Part shown: piece after piece, positions 1 through 11,751 of the stretch
Layout of the letters: the number at the start of each line of letters is the position of its first letter
Numbering within the stretch: position 1 is the first letter of the stretch
Assembly (NCBI GenBank): GCA_004352715.1
Contig: SCFE01000087.1
Location: 1,397,487 to 1,461,486, forward strand
Origin: Hofstenia miamia
Lineage: Eukaryota > Xenacoelomorpha > Acoela
Length of the DNA: 64,000 bases
Direction of reading: 5' to 3'
Notes under the pieces: model-generated
Database searches by the model: none
What the model was told of the DNA's origin: nothing
What the model saw: the letters and a program-made list of their open reading frames with translations, nothing else
Program-made: the position numbers and the translations under genes

Positions 1-1631
1 AGATTTTTAAGATTTCCTGACATATTTACTAATGTATCAACGAAACTGGTGGAATTAAACACCGAAAAGAGTGTCCCATCTTTTTTACAGTCACTTAATA
101 CTTTGCTTACTTGAATTTGAATATTTATTCCATTTGCGGATTTAGTGGGAATCTCGAAATGAAGAAATTGTGAAAGAGGCTCATCAAGTATGTTTTGAAC
201 AACATGATAATTTTCTAGACTGTGGCAAATATTCGAAACTGGAGATGTCACAAGGAAAATTAATAAAGCTGGTACAAAGTACAACGAAAACGTTATTTGA
301 CTAAAAATCATATTTATACTAAGAAAAAAGCTTTTCTTTGATTTAGTCAATTCCGTATTTGCAGATTTTGATGATAACATTGATAACATTTTAGTAAATA
401 CAGAAATAAAGCCAAATATACTAACAAGAAGAATTGGAATCAATGGGCTCAGAATTAATATATGAATCCAAAATCTTTTCGAATTCTGTTCATCAATCGG
501 TTCTTTAAAACTTAAAACTGTTTTCTTCAAAGAGTTTAAATTAATGACTGTCTTTAGATTGTCGAAAATGTCTAATGGCAAATGTCTACTCAAGTCTTTT
601 GAACTAAATGAGCGGATGCTCGAGTTTACCATTTTCTTCAACTTCTCTTCCACCAAATCTATTTCCTTATGAATAGAATATTTATCGAAATCAACCGGCA
701 TTGAGAGAAATTTTCTGTTACTCTTCAATGCTTTTACTTGAGTGGTAAGTTGTTGACAATTAGTAGAGCTTGGGCACACATTTACAATTTTCTCTAGTTC
801 CTTTATTGTTTTATTGTTCATTATAGATTTAATTACTTTTATGCTATCTGAAACTTTCTTTACTCTTTTTTCCACATTTTTTAGTTGAACATTAATGTCT
901 GCCTTAAATTGTTTCACAAGTTTACCTATTGAAGCATTTATCTCAAATAAACGGTCTTTAATTTCCAATATTGATTCAATTGATGTTGAGATCAAATCCT
1001 TCACTTCTGAGACTACAGTGTCAATCGCATTATTTTTAGCTTCATCAAACTTATCAATAAATGGTAAAAGTTTTCCAGGAAAGTTATGCATGAATTCCAG
1101 ATTAGCCATAAATGTAAACCCTAGTAAAAATATCATGAAATGAATATTAAGAAAATATATACTAGTAAGTCCAAATATGATTTTGTTTGTGCTTTTGGTG
1201 CGATATTTTTTCTTAAAAGGACAAAAACATGAACTCAACCCAGCACAGTAAAAGATCCAAATAGAAATAAACCCAATAATTGTAATGGCAAACAAAACCG
1301 AAAGATGCTTCAAGTTACTCTTTAGAATTATTAGCACTATTTCTAGTTTGAAACTGGACGACATGAATGTTTTAAATGCATCACCAAAACTTTTATAATT
1401 TAATCCAAAAGGGAAGATGCACTTGTCCATAGATCTCCTAATAGAATAATATTCAGCAATTACAAAAAACTTGGGTGACTGGTCAAGATCAATTTTAGGC
1501 TGTCTGGTTTCTGGTTTTGAAAATGTATTATTTGCATCTACAAACTTGAAATACATAATCATCATTAAATAGCAGAGAGTTTTTAATGAGAAGTGCCTAG
1601 TATTGAAAAATTTCAATAATTTTGCGAACAT
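1..1631 (-). CDS. prominin-like pentaspan membrane protein, 3' end outside the window
   Basis: The minus strand is open from the ATG at 1631 to the window edge (543 codons, no stop). An in-frame TAA lies five codons upstream, so this is the first usable Met. Layout: hydrophobic leader (about residues 18-32); extracellular stretch with C71; TM1 about 112-130; short cytosolic loop with C135 and C137 then a basic run (KKKYR); TM2 about 151-175; a 210-residue helical, probably coiled-coil, loop 176-385 with C286 and C292; TM3 about 388-412; TM4 about 445-463; then a second extracellular loop with C469 and the motif SDCKK at 513-517. This order, and the SDCKK context in the second loop, match the prominin/CD133 family, which organises cholesterol-rich plasma-membrane protrusions. 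The fifth TM and tail should lie to the left of the window. Vertebrate prominin genes have many introns; none is visible here. Family assignment is by recognition; function in this animal is inferred. Confidence 0.8.
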   Translation of the reverse strand, partial: MFAKLLKFFNTRHFSLKTLCYLMMIMYFKFVDANNTFSKPETRQPKIDLDQSPKFFVIAEYYSIRRSMDKCIFPFGLNYKSFGDAFKTFMSSSFKLEIVLIILKSNLKHLSVLFAITIIGFISIWIFYCAGLSSCFCPFKKKYRTKSTNKIIFGLTSIYFLNIHFMIFLLGFTFMANLEFMHNFPGKLLPFIDKFDEAKNNAIDTVVSEVKDLISTSIESILEIKDRLFEINASIGKLVKQFKADINVQLKNVEKRVKKVSDSIKVIKSIMNNKTIKELEKIVNVCPSSTNCQQLTTQVKALKSNRKFLSMPVDFDKYSIHKEIDLVEEKLKKMVNSSIRSFSSKDLSRHLPLDIFDNLKTVINLNSLKKTVLSFKEPIDEQNSKRFWIHILILSPLIPILLVSIFGFISVFTKMLSMLSSKSANTELTKSKKSFFLSINMIFSQITFSLYFVPALLIFLVTSPVSNICHSLENYHVVQNILDEPLSQFLHFEIPTKSANGINIQIQVSKVLSDCKKDGTLFSVFNSTSFVDTLVNMSGNLKN

Positions 1632-4600
1632 TTCCAAAATTAATTATGGTGGGAATAAATTTTAAAAAAAATTTTATTTTCTCAATTATACAATAAATTA
1701 TAGGGAACATGTTACATTGAATTAGCATTGAAATAAAGTGTACAATAATTTCAAAAGCATTTTTGCGAGTTTAGATTCTATTTTATTTGGAAATGAGAAA
1801 TTAATATTGTATATGGTGCAGTTATAAAAAATGTCATACAATGCTATTAAGTTGAATATATATTATAATGTAGTTAACTACTAGATAGCTGGGGTACAAA
1901 ATCACTAAGAAACTGAAAATCTAAAACACTTCTTAATATTCTATACAAATCTGCAAGGCTAAGATTATTCATTGAAAATCAACTAACACAAAATATGTGT
2001 ACAGCATATATTTTTGCATCAAAAAGTGCAGAAGAAGTTTTTAAAGTCACAAATGGATTGCTTATTTTAAAAAACGGTCTCTCAGTTATATCTAAAAATA
2101 TGGAGGGGTCAAATTAAACACCAGATAAAATATAGGGTTAACAACTTTAAGCTTTGTGATTTGTGAAAGAGCTTAAATATGTTTTCAATTGCAACCCAGG
2201 GTGAAAGTAAGATGACATGTATATACATAAAATTTAAAATTCAGTAATTTATAGGAAAGTTCATCTGAATTTGTTTGCGGGAACATAGAATTTTAGAATA
2301 TTTTTGCTTTATATACATTATAGGTTGAAATCGTTGTTGGGGATTATGTAATTTAATGGATGACATTCATTCGGTATTCTTGGCCGTAATCTATAGCATT
2401 GGTTGACTCTTAGTTGTTCTAGTGTACCATCTTATTGGTTCCTAATAGAAATATTGTGGTACGATTATGTCAAAGGCTCATCTTTGTATTCTTTTGATTT
2501 GTTGCATTGAGGTATTGCTAAAGCATAATGCCAGACAAGAAATCCACATTTCTGTGAGAAATATCTAGTTTCTTAAAGAAGACTAATCTTGTTAAGAGAT
2601 CTATTTATTTTCTTATATGCCAAATTTGCCGCATCTATAGAAATGTACGTTTAGTTACGAAGTCTGTTGTCGTGGATAAAAAAGATTAAAAAATGCATTG
2701 TATTATGATAGACCAAAGTGTAAAGTGCATAAATTAACTGTTTTTGTATTAATTATTCTTTCAAAGCGTTACATCTTAGCATGTATAACTTGCTTCCAAA
2801 GGCTAAGGAACAGGGGCGGCTGAAGCGCTTCTAATGTTCCAGGGTACATATTTTTGCATCAAACCGCTTAAACTTAGGCTTGCGTGGATAGATATTCTGC
2901 TTACATGGCTTGCTCAAATAAATTTTGTCTGAAAATAAATTGAAATCTCCACTTTTGTTATTAATTTGAAACATGAGTGCCACCATTGGCTTGCTCCATT
3001 TCTCGTGTTGAGTTGTGCTCTAATCAATAGTTACAAAGAAGGAAACAGTTCTGCATAGAAATGGACGTATGCTATACAATTTTCTCAACATATTTTCAAT
3101 AGGTTGCGACATTTGAGGTTATACATAAATGGTACAGCTACTTTTAAATCTTTAGTATTTTATATTGCAGAAATTTCTACAATACTTATAGCTTAAATGT
3201 GTTAGCCTCTTTTAGTAAGAGTTGCTTTGTAATTTCAATGCGAACATTAATTCGACCATTAAATTACCTATAATTAGTGTTATTTAATTAAAAATTTTAT
3301 AAATGATTCACTGAAACAATATATATATTACTATTAAATTATTAATGTCACGTAACCATGACGAGCATTATATATGCCCGTTGATTTGGATGTCCGCTTA
3401 TCGTCTCGGTCACTTTAATGCCAAAAAATCTGACAAAATGCTTATTTAAATATAATATTGTAAATGCTTATTGGATTGTAATTGTGATGTTTTCATTTTT
3501 TTGGTTTGATGGTCAATATATTAATATTTTGTAAGAAAAAAATTGTTTGGACAGTAAATTGTATGATTATTCTTTCAGAAATAGTTAACAATCAATAGTT
3601 AAATCTTCATATATTAATTATATTATATTTCCAGTGATTTACAGATTTTCTTTAAAGTGAAAAAATGCACCTAATGATTTCCTTATGAGTTACATTACGT
3701 AACTTTAAAGTGAATTGCTGTTGTAGGATCGGATTTTTTTCATGATTCTTTAAAGAAAATGATTGTTTCAAGTACTTTAAAGTGTAAGCAAGTTTAAACA
3801 AGTAAAACATATGAGCTTTAAAGTTTCCGTTGTATTCACTTCCATGGGTACTTAACACAAACAGTAGAATAGAAACTTTTTAATAACAAACTAATATAGC
3901 TGCATAGCAAAGTAATTTTTAGATCCAATAACTTTCTAATCAACGTTATCATTTCGTTTGAAACACTAGGAATATACAATTTTACTTTCAAATTAATCTA
4001 ACTCATTTTCAAATTTTTCTATGTCAAATTCAAATTTATCTACATCAATTTTATCCAATACAGAAAATCAATTTATTGCCATCCATGTAAAGTACGTAAC
4101 ATGTTTAACAAAATGTTATTAAAAATTATGGTTATTTCATTATTGCAGTGAATTTCTATTTTCTTTTATAATTTTTGACCTTTATTAATATGATCATCAT
4201 ACGTGTATGATAATAATATTAGTACCTTCAATAGTAACAAGGAACTGTTATTATATGTACATAGAACTGTTATTGTAAGACATTGTTGATTGATTACTTC
4301 CTGTATTTATTAAATAGAACATCACTGAGATTCATTACAAGAGATTTTGTTACTAAATTTTGTATCCCTCTAGTGGCGAAAGTTAAGACATCATCATCGC
4401 AAATATAATTACATGTATTATTGAATTTATGAAAATCGAAAATTATGCAATTGCTACATAAATCCAAAATTTCATAAGGTAAGGAAACACTCGTTGGTTA
4501 AACCTTAAACAGCCCAGGATCCGTTTTAAAGGATAAAACGTTTTTCCAAATTTACGAAGAATTTTCTGAGAGCCTATTAGCAAATTTGAAAATCTTGGGG

Positions 4601-5223
4601 CGTGGGTAGATGTTTTGGGAAACATACTTTAATACACGGTTGACAATTTCTCATTAAAGCGTATTGCTGTGCATGAGGTTGTTGAAAAGTTTAACAATTT
4701 TTCTTTTCAAATTTCGAATTTTTCAAAAAGATTTAAAATCTCTCCATAACTATTGTTGATGTATTTAAAAGGTTTTGAGCCCATGGGAGCAACAAAGAAC
4801 TTTGACTGTTTCTTGATGACCAAAAATGTTCTAAAGACATTTAGGCGTGCCGTGCGCAAAGTCAGAGGTGCTTTCAGATTGAGCATAGCTTTAATTGTTT
4901 TTGAGCTATAAAAGTTTAAAATTTTTTATAGAATCATAAAATTTGTGAACAAATCATTGAGCTGTTGAAGGTTACATTTGAATGCAACCTTTCAAAATTT
5001 AAATTTCAATTTTTAACACACTAAATTCCTACTTCTCATTTTGTTGAATAATATTTTCGCTAATATTTCAAATTGTGCTAATAGCAAAAGAAAATAAATA
5101 GCTAATATTATTTGAAATTTGGCAAAAACGTATAATCACATGTAATGGCTAAGCATGATCCATTAGTTATCTAGCTGTAAAGTATGCACCTATCGACTTT
5201 CACTATAGTAATTTTAAGATTGC
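1632..5223. other. intergenic AT-rich DNA, no gene seen
   Basis: Stops are dense in all frames and I see no domain, RNA gene or clear transposon body. The promoter of the prominin-like gene should lie at its left end (just above 1631), but no diagnostic element stands out. A short CAGGGGCGG string at 2811-2819 resembles one end of hAT-type elements, without a partner. Confidence 0.6.
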
Positions 5224-5247
5224 ATATATATATATATATATATATAT
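5224..5247. repeat. (TA)n microsatellite
   Basis: Uninterrupted AT dinucleotide run directly abutting the Penelope-like fragment that starts just after it. Penelope-like elements are often found next to such tracts; here it may also mark the 5' truncation point. Confidence 0.9.
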
Positions 5248-5256
5248 CCACCTAAA

Positions 5257-5812
5257 TTGATTAAAAATATTGTTGACCAAGCTCTCACCTCAAAGTCTAT
5301 TGAATGTAACAAAGCAAATGATGAAGATAAAATATCAATATATTGGAAATTACCATATATTGAGGACATTCAAAATCTTTTAAAAGCACGGATAAATATC
5401 ATTAATACACGATTAAAATTAACTAAGTTAACAGCAATTTTGCAATCAAAGAAAACGTCAGAAATTTTTAAGAACAAAGATCCTATCGAAAAAATGCTAG
5501 GTTCCTCGCTTGTCTATAAATACAATTGTGAAGAATGAAATATTTCTTACATCGAGGAAACTAAGCGCCATTTTATAACTAGGATCAATGAGCATCTATC
5601 AGGTCATCAAATGCCAGAAATATGTATGCATCAACGTCATGCTAGAAAAAAACAATTTTAATATAATAATGAGAACACCCAATACGAAGATTGCAGAAGC
5701 TTTAATAATTAAGAACCATAACAAAGATCAATCATTCAACAAGCAACAAAGTAATATGAGCATATTAAATTTATTCTCAGAGCATGAACATTTAAACATC
5801 ATTGCATTTTAG
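5257..5812 (+). pseudogene. Penelope-like RT/GIY-YIG endonuclease fragment, frameshifted
   Basis: The first frame (5257-5538, 93 aa) ends with LVYKYNCEE and a stop. The same frame then continues with ISYI.ETKRH and RINEHLSGH, the normal continuation of a GIY-YIG domain, so one nonsense change interrupts it. A C of the usual Cys pair and the second Gly (Y-I-G replaced by Y-I-E) are lost. Further on, the frame slips into the ORF 5588-5812, which retains the terminal ITEALIIK-like segment (seen as IAEALIIK) shared with the other copy. It cannot encode an active endonuclease as it stands. Confidence 0.75.
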
Positions 5813-5846
5813 TGTAGTGTATTGTAAATATTATTCCCACAAATTT

Positions 5847-5888
5847 TATATTCTGATGATGATTTTCGAATCGAAACCGGTTAATATA
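5847..5888 (+). ncRNA. hammerhead ribozyme motif, type I with minimal stem III
   Basis: Core CTGATGA at 5853-5859; stem II GATT/AATC (5861-5864 with 5869-5872) closed by a TTCG loop; GAAA at 5873-5876; then CCGGTT at 5877-5882. Stem I is TATATT (5847-5852) with AATATA (5883-5888), six perfect pairs. Predicted cleavage is after U5882 (GUU). Stem III is the palindrome ACCGGT with no loop, so it can only pair between two molecules; this matches the dimer-forming, short-stem-III hammerheads described in Penelope-like elements and satellite DNAs. One extra U lies between the core and stem II. Activity is inferred, not shown. Confidence 0.7.
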
Positions 5889-5900
5889 TATATATATATN
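5884..5900. repeat. (TA)n tract ending in a single N
   Basis: AT run overlapping the 3' strand of the hammerhead stem I; the run is cut by an assembly N at 5900, so its true length and what follows are uncertain. Confidence 0.8.
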
Positions 5901-7527
5901 CTACACATCAACAGTCAATCGAATAACGCATGTGTCAGTCAATTAAATTCCGACAGGTGTTTAATGAATTTATCATTTCATTAAGAATAATATAGATTTC
6001 TTTTCGAATTTTACAAGAAAAAAACAGGTTTTCTAAGTAATATAAAAACACTTTTCGCCGACGATCTACCATGCATATTTATCAAAAGTTTAGCTTATTT
6101 TTCTGTGAGCAACCAATACTTTAAAAAATTCACAGCTGGTTTTCAAAAAGTCAATTATTTTTTCAGCAGTAGTCGATTATATTTTTGAGCCTATGTATAA
6201 AGATAGGAATGTGAATTTGAAACATCAAAATTTCAGACGCCATCTATCGAAAATGATAAATAAAAATTTCTTTAAATGTATATATGGGCCCAATTGCAGT
6301 TTCAAATTATATGTCCCCTTTGTAAAATTTACCACATATATGGGCCATTTGTACCACCGAGGGCGCTTTGTAACATATTCTATGAAAAAAAATTTCAAAA
6401 AATTACTTTCATTTTTTTAAATTTACACAATATTTTGCTGGTGAAATGAGATATCCAAATGTTATTAAAAATAATTCCATGTTTCCTTAAAGGTTTTAAG
6501 TTGCCAAACAAAAGCTAAAAATTGAGTCTATTATAGAAAAAAATCATTGCTTTTTTCAATTTGACTCTATATTAACAGTCTGATACCCTTAAATAAAGAG
6601 TGATCTGGGTATATTATATCTAATGTTGAGCAATGATACAAGAGAAGTTAGTTGTATGAAAATTTAAGTAAACAAATAATCAGATTATTTTCAAAAATTA
6701 CATGATTATTGACTGTGTATCAAAATTATTTATGTAGCTAAAGTAGTAATATGCGGATTAATTAATCAGTATAGAGAAATCTAAAGCAGTGTTTCACAGG
6801 CCAGCAGATTTTGACTGCTCCGAATCGACCAGATGGTCTGCAAACTTCTGACCAACAGGTTGGCCTGTTTTCTTGTATTTTATTGAGGGTAGATGCCACT
6901 ACGTATTGAAGTTATTTCCTTACTACGACTTACTTCCTTTTGTATTTTCCATAGTATCACATGCACCTAGTAAGAGACATTCCTTCTTCATTGGATTCAC
7001 TTTCACATTAAAGTTACTTACAGTGGCTACATTTGTTACAGTATTTACCTTAATGTAAAAGGTTTAATATGTGAGTTCGTGTGGAATTTTGAATCATATA
7101 CATATATGTAGACCCCATTTGGCATTGTTGAAAAAACCCCACAAGTGTTGCAACTTGCTAGTATAACACTTGCAGCTTATTGAAGTTATGTAAATTGAGT
7201 TCTTAAAATGCTTAGTTCAAATGCAGCACATATTGAGAGGTATTTGAAGCTCAATATCACAGTTAAATGGAAATTAATTTATTAGAAATTAAGGATTGGG
7301 ATTCTGCGGGAAAATTTGATAGTGAATCCCTGAAATAAACAATTTTTAACTTAAAAACAATAAAAAAACAAATAAATGTTGTTTGGCCATAATGCAAAAT
7401 GAATGCAACAGAATAATTAAGTTTAATCAGTTTAAGTTGTTACAAAGAGCCCATATATGTGAATGTGTTACAAAGGGACCGATTGGAAAAAAATTCCCGC
7501 CAAAATAAAAATTTTTGACAAGTAGCT
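5901..7527. other. intergenic, no gene seen
   Basis: Short ORFs only, with no recognisable domain. A segment containing ACATATATGGGC near 6340 partly resembles inverted sequence near 7445-7465, a hint of a diverged repeat but too weak to delimit. Confidence 0.5.
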
Positions 7528-8436
7528 NNNNNNNNNNNNNNNNNNNNNNNNNNNNNNNNNNNNNNNNNNNNNNNNNNNNNNNNNNNNNNNNNNNNNNNNN
7601 NNNNNNNNNNNNNNNNNNNNNNNNNNNNNNNNNNNNNNNNNNNNNNNNNNNNNNNNNNNNNNNNNNNNNNNNNNNNNNNNNNNNNNNNNNNNNNNNNNNN
7701 NNNNNNNNNNNNNNNNNNNNNNNNNNNNNNNNNNNNNNNNNNNNNNNNNNNNNNNNNNNNNNNNNNNNNNNNNNNNNNNNNNNNNNNNNNNNNNNNNNNN
7801 NNNNNNNNNNNNNNNNNNNNNNNNNNNNNNNNNNNNNNNNNNNNNNNNNNNNNNNNNNNNNNNNNNNNNNNNNNNNNNNNNNNNNNNNNNNNNNNNNNNN
7901 NNNNNNNNNNNNNNNNNNNNNNNNNNNNNNNNNNNNNNNNNNNNNNNNNNNNNNNNNNNNNNNNNNNNNNNNNNNNNNNNNNNNNNNNNNNNNNNNNNNN
8001 NNNNNNNNNNNNNNNNNNNNNNNNNNNNNNNNNNNNNNNNNNNNNNNNNNNNNNNNNNNNNNNNNNNNNNNNNNNNNNNNNNNNNNNNNNNNNNNNNNNN
8101 NNNNNNNNNNNNNNNNNNNNNNNNNNNNNNNNNNNNNNNNNNNNNNNNNNNNNNNNNNNNNNNNNNNNNNNNNNNNNNNNNNNNNNNNNNNNNNNNNNNN
8201 NNNNNNNNNNNNNNNNNNNNNNNNNNNNNNNNNNNNNNNNNNNNNNNNNNNNNNNNNNNNNNNNNNNNNNNNNNNNNNNNNNNNNNNNNNNNNNNNNNNN
8301 NNNNNNNNNNNNNNNNNNNNNNNNNNNNNNNNNNNNNNNNNNNNNNNNNNNNNNNNNNNNNNNNNNNNNNNNNNNNNNNNNNNNNNNNNNNNNNNNNNNN
8401 NNNNNNNNNNNNNNNNNNNNNNNNNNNNNNNNNNNN
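7528..8436. other. assembly gap of 909 N
   Basis: Only N. Reading frames that appear to span it are artefacts. Confidence 0.99.

Positions 8437-8483
<47 letters not shown>
8437..8483. repeat. (TA)n microsatellite beside the gap
   Basis: AT dinucleotides with one C interruption, abutting the gap; probably the reason the assembly broke here. Confidence 0.9.
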
Positions 8484-8486
<3 letters not shown>

Positions 8487-11400
8487 TATATACATCCCAC
8501 TAAAGGCCAATTCAAATCTTATGTGGCTTTGAAATAATTTTCGTCAATAAAAACACACTATTTTATTTTCTATACTTGCCTGCTTCAAATAATAGCAACT
8601 TTCGCAAACACATTTTTCGAAAAAATGGTATTTGAAAAGACTAATCTTGGCACATATTTTCAAATTGTGGATTATAACCAATTTTAACAAACGCTGTTCT
8701 TGTGTCTTCAGAAAATAATGTGCTGTTGAGAATGATATACTGCAGATTTATATACAGAATTTGCAATTTGGGTTGGAAAAACTGGAAAAAAACGCGGATA
8801 AACTAAAACTGCTTTTACTAATTACTTTGCATTTTCAAAATTGCAGTAATGTACACGTATCAATGAAACGCTGTTTTTAAATGTACAAATAACTTTGAAA
8901 AAGTATTATTGAAAAAACACTTTTGGCTTACAGTTTAAAATAGCAAGTGGAAACACTATTTCAGTAATCTCCATTTTGAAAACGGTATTGACGAGTGTAC
9001 AAATTTCTTGTAATGTCTTACAAGTCTGTTATAAAACGTAGGTATGGATTGTTACAAGCTATTATATATTCAAAAACAGTAAGTTATTTTTCCAACATAT
9101 CACTTCGACTTGCAATACCAATAATAAACTCCATAATCACAAAAATAATTCACAAACACTAAACTTATTTGATATTTGGAAGTTTGATTCACTTTAGCAA
9201 AGGTCATCCATATTCATATTACTTAATCCTAAGCAACATTGACCTTCAGCACACAATTAGTGCAATTTTCCCTATATATTCATAAATTATATTTCCAGAT
9301 TCCTCAGTCTTTTCTCAGTTTCCATATTTCTAACTAGCGGAGGTGTGAAAATTTTGAAAAACACTCTTCATGGGGGTGAGATGGGCATTATGCTATGATA
9401 ATATTACTAATACCAATGTCGAAAAAAATTGAAACAAAATAAAAACTCCTTGTAATAAAAAATAATCCTATATTTCTCAATAATATTTGAGATATACACA
9501 CTGCCTATGTTACAAGGAATGGAATCACACTCGAGTGATTTTCTAAATTGGAATAATTTGAATTTGTTGAATAATTTAAATTTGACTTAAATACATTTGA
9601 TATTGAGATTAATTAATTTGAAATTAGTTTAACGTCATTACATTATTGTAGCTGTAAATACTTGAGTAATTTGGCTCAAGATCCCTAGTATAAGAGCTTT
9701 TCGAGTGTCTGCATTTCTGTAGCAATTCTATGTTGAAATTTTTTTCGTTTTAAAGATAGTTGAGTTTCTCTAAAAAGCTGTAGTTAGGAAGAATTTTCAA
9801 CACTACGGAAATTTCTTATATCATTTGAAGATGCCTAGTTGTGATGTACAAATAAAACAACACCAAGAAATTGTTACCACAAATCCTACAGTTCGTAGTA
9901 ATCAGCAATCATTCCAATTGCAAAGATTTAATGAGGAAGCTAATGCATTTTCTTAGCAATAAAAAATTTAAGTGTTTTTGCTTATTCAGATATGGACATT
10001 GGCGGGTTAGAGCAGCTCCTACTTTTGAAACTCAAATATATAAATAAGCAATTTCTCCTCTGCAATATGTTCTTAATTAAATATTTAAGCACCCACGATC
10101 ATGACATAACCTCTTTGCTCACTTTTTATTAAACTAGTAAAGAAAAAATGAAAAGGTTTTTAAACATTTTTATTAAAATATCATTTAATCTTTATGAATT
10201 CCAAAATCAGATCATGATAAATTGATGACTTCAACAGACATTGTTACACAACATCAAACATTTCATATCACATATAAATTGGGTATATAATGGAAAGTTT
10301 TGTACTTAGTTATATGTTATTCTATTATGAAAACATATATTTTACAAAGTTTTTGAAAATAGGGTCTACTTTGTGAGGTCAGGCCCACTATAATGACACC
10401 AGAATATTGAATTTTTTGATCCCTTAGTATATAGCCGCATGTAAGGTTGTAGTTCTGCTTGGCGATGAATAGGTTTGATGTTATGACAGGGGTGCTCTTG
10501 AAACAACCCTTCATCACCATTAATGGTGAAAAAATAATCCGACCGAGATATGGTTAACTTGCAGAGCCATGCTTAATATTAAAATGAACCAAGTGAACAA
10601 GCTATGCCTCGTTCTCAAGACTAAGATTATTAAAGTTGGTTCAAGTTGTTTGTTTAATTTAGAGAATTCATTTGTGAAAGAGTTTTTCAAAATGCAGAAT
10701 TTGATGATTATTGGTTTCCCTTGACATACAATATTTATTGTATATATTTGTGCATTTATGCATTTCTCATTGCGATGTTACTAGTAAATTGAGAAATCAA
10801 ATTAATAAATAACATGTTGAATTTATGAAATTGAGTCGGATTAAGAAGAAACGTTTGTGAAGTGATTATTTTGTCCGTTTAAGGCAATCAAAATTTGTTT
10901 TTCAAGAACCTCACCAAATGATGATGAAATGCAGAATTTCTCACACGTGCATTACAATAGTTCTTTTCTGCATTAAAACTCACGCAAGGAATTATGTTTA
11001 CCATCTATTCCGATTTCAAGAGATTTGAAGCAACTGATGTATATGCATAAGTGTTGTGTCATTGATACGATGTACTAATAAAAGCCTATTTTCTGGAATT
11101 TGATTGAAATGAACTCAATTGCACAAATATGAAATCAATGGTTAAATCCAACTATCCCGAGGATTTATTTTGGTTCCAATATTAATTTTGTAGCTATTTG
11201 GAATACTATAGTTTTGTGATTCTTATATAAATATCAGAATATTCAGTGAATTGTGTTGTAGAATAGAATAGAAATAAGGATATTATTCAAGTAGATAAAT
11301 ATTGTTCCCAATAAGAGCATTCGATTCTAGTCCCCAGCAGAGCTGCAACCGTGTCGTGCCGTGCCCCCTCTAAATAAGAAAAATTCATTAAAATTGTACA

Positions 11401-11640
11401 ATATAAATTACAAAAGAAAATTACTTAACACCGTCAAATGGAATGAATAAGAAAGGTTTTTAAGTTTCTTTAAAGATCTGGTATTTGTAAAATGTATTTC
11501 ATTGAACTTTTACACTATAATGTATCCTATAGATCCTGAAACTACATTTCAATTAGAAAAACAATATTTAGTTTCCAGGAATTTTTTTAAATTTTAAGAA
11601 TATTTCTATTCACAATTTTAATGGAGGTGAAGGGTGAATA
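8484..11640. other. intergenic AT-rich DNA, no gene seen
   Basis: No frame above 70 codons and no motif that I recognise. The string CGTGTCGTGCCGTGCC near 11351-11366 resembles another stretch near 22821-22858, probably parts of a dispersed repeat. Confidence 0.5.
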
Positions 11641-11687
11641 GGAACCTACATGATTTTGCTATATATATATATTATGAAAGATTTATT

Positions 11688-11732
11688 CCGCAAATATGTT
11701 TCGCTACATACGTATAGCTTCGTCAGTGCATA
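11688..11732 (-). ncRNA. hammerhead-ribozyme-like motif of the Penelope element, partly decayed
   Basis: On the minus strand: core CTGACGA (11726 down to 11720; N7 = C is allowed), stem II GCTA/TAGC with an 8-nt loop TACGTATG, then GAAA (11702-11699). Stem I can pair TGCA-side bases with TTGCG (A-U, C-G, G-C, then a wobble). Stem III would be ACATAT, one change away from the palindrome ACATGT, so a C.A mismatch weakens it. An extra A lies between core and stem II, as an extra U does in the copy at 5.85 kb. Position just after the GIY-YIG frame also agrees with that copy. Confidence 0.55.
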
Positions 11733-11751
11733 TAGAGTATAGAGGGAAAGT

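Larger units (their letters stand above)
5248..5888 (+). mobile_element. 5'-truncated Penelope-like retroelement (C-terminal part and 3' end)
   Basis: The fragment contains the end of a Penelope-type reverse transcriptase, the start of a GIY-YIG endonuclease, and about 35 bp after the last coding frame a hammerhead-like motif that runs into a (TA)n tract. It lacks the whole RT palm. Family knowledge: Penelope-like elements carry RT plus GIY-YIG and have terminal repeats that often include hammerhead ribozymes. Related to, but diverged from, the minus-strand copy at 11.7-13.6 kb. Confidence 0.75.

Noticed and set aside
895-1143. Plus-strand 82-codon frame
   Set aside because: It is the antisense of the prominin-like gene's coiled-coil loop.
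2811-2820. CAGGGGCGG as a hAT element end, with 22151-22166 as its partner
   Set aside because: Nearly 20 kb apart with no transposase and no target duplication; only an isolated resemblance.
7427-8537. Long open frames across 7.4-8.5 kb on both strands
   Set aside because: They consist almost wholly of N and (TA)n translated as Tyr-Ile repeats; not coding.
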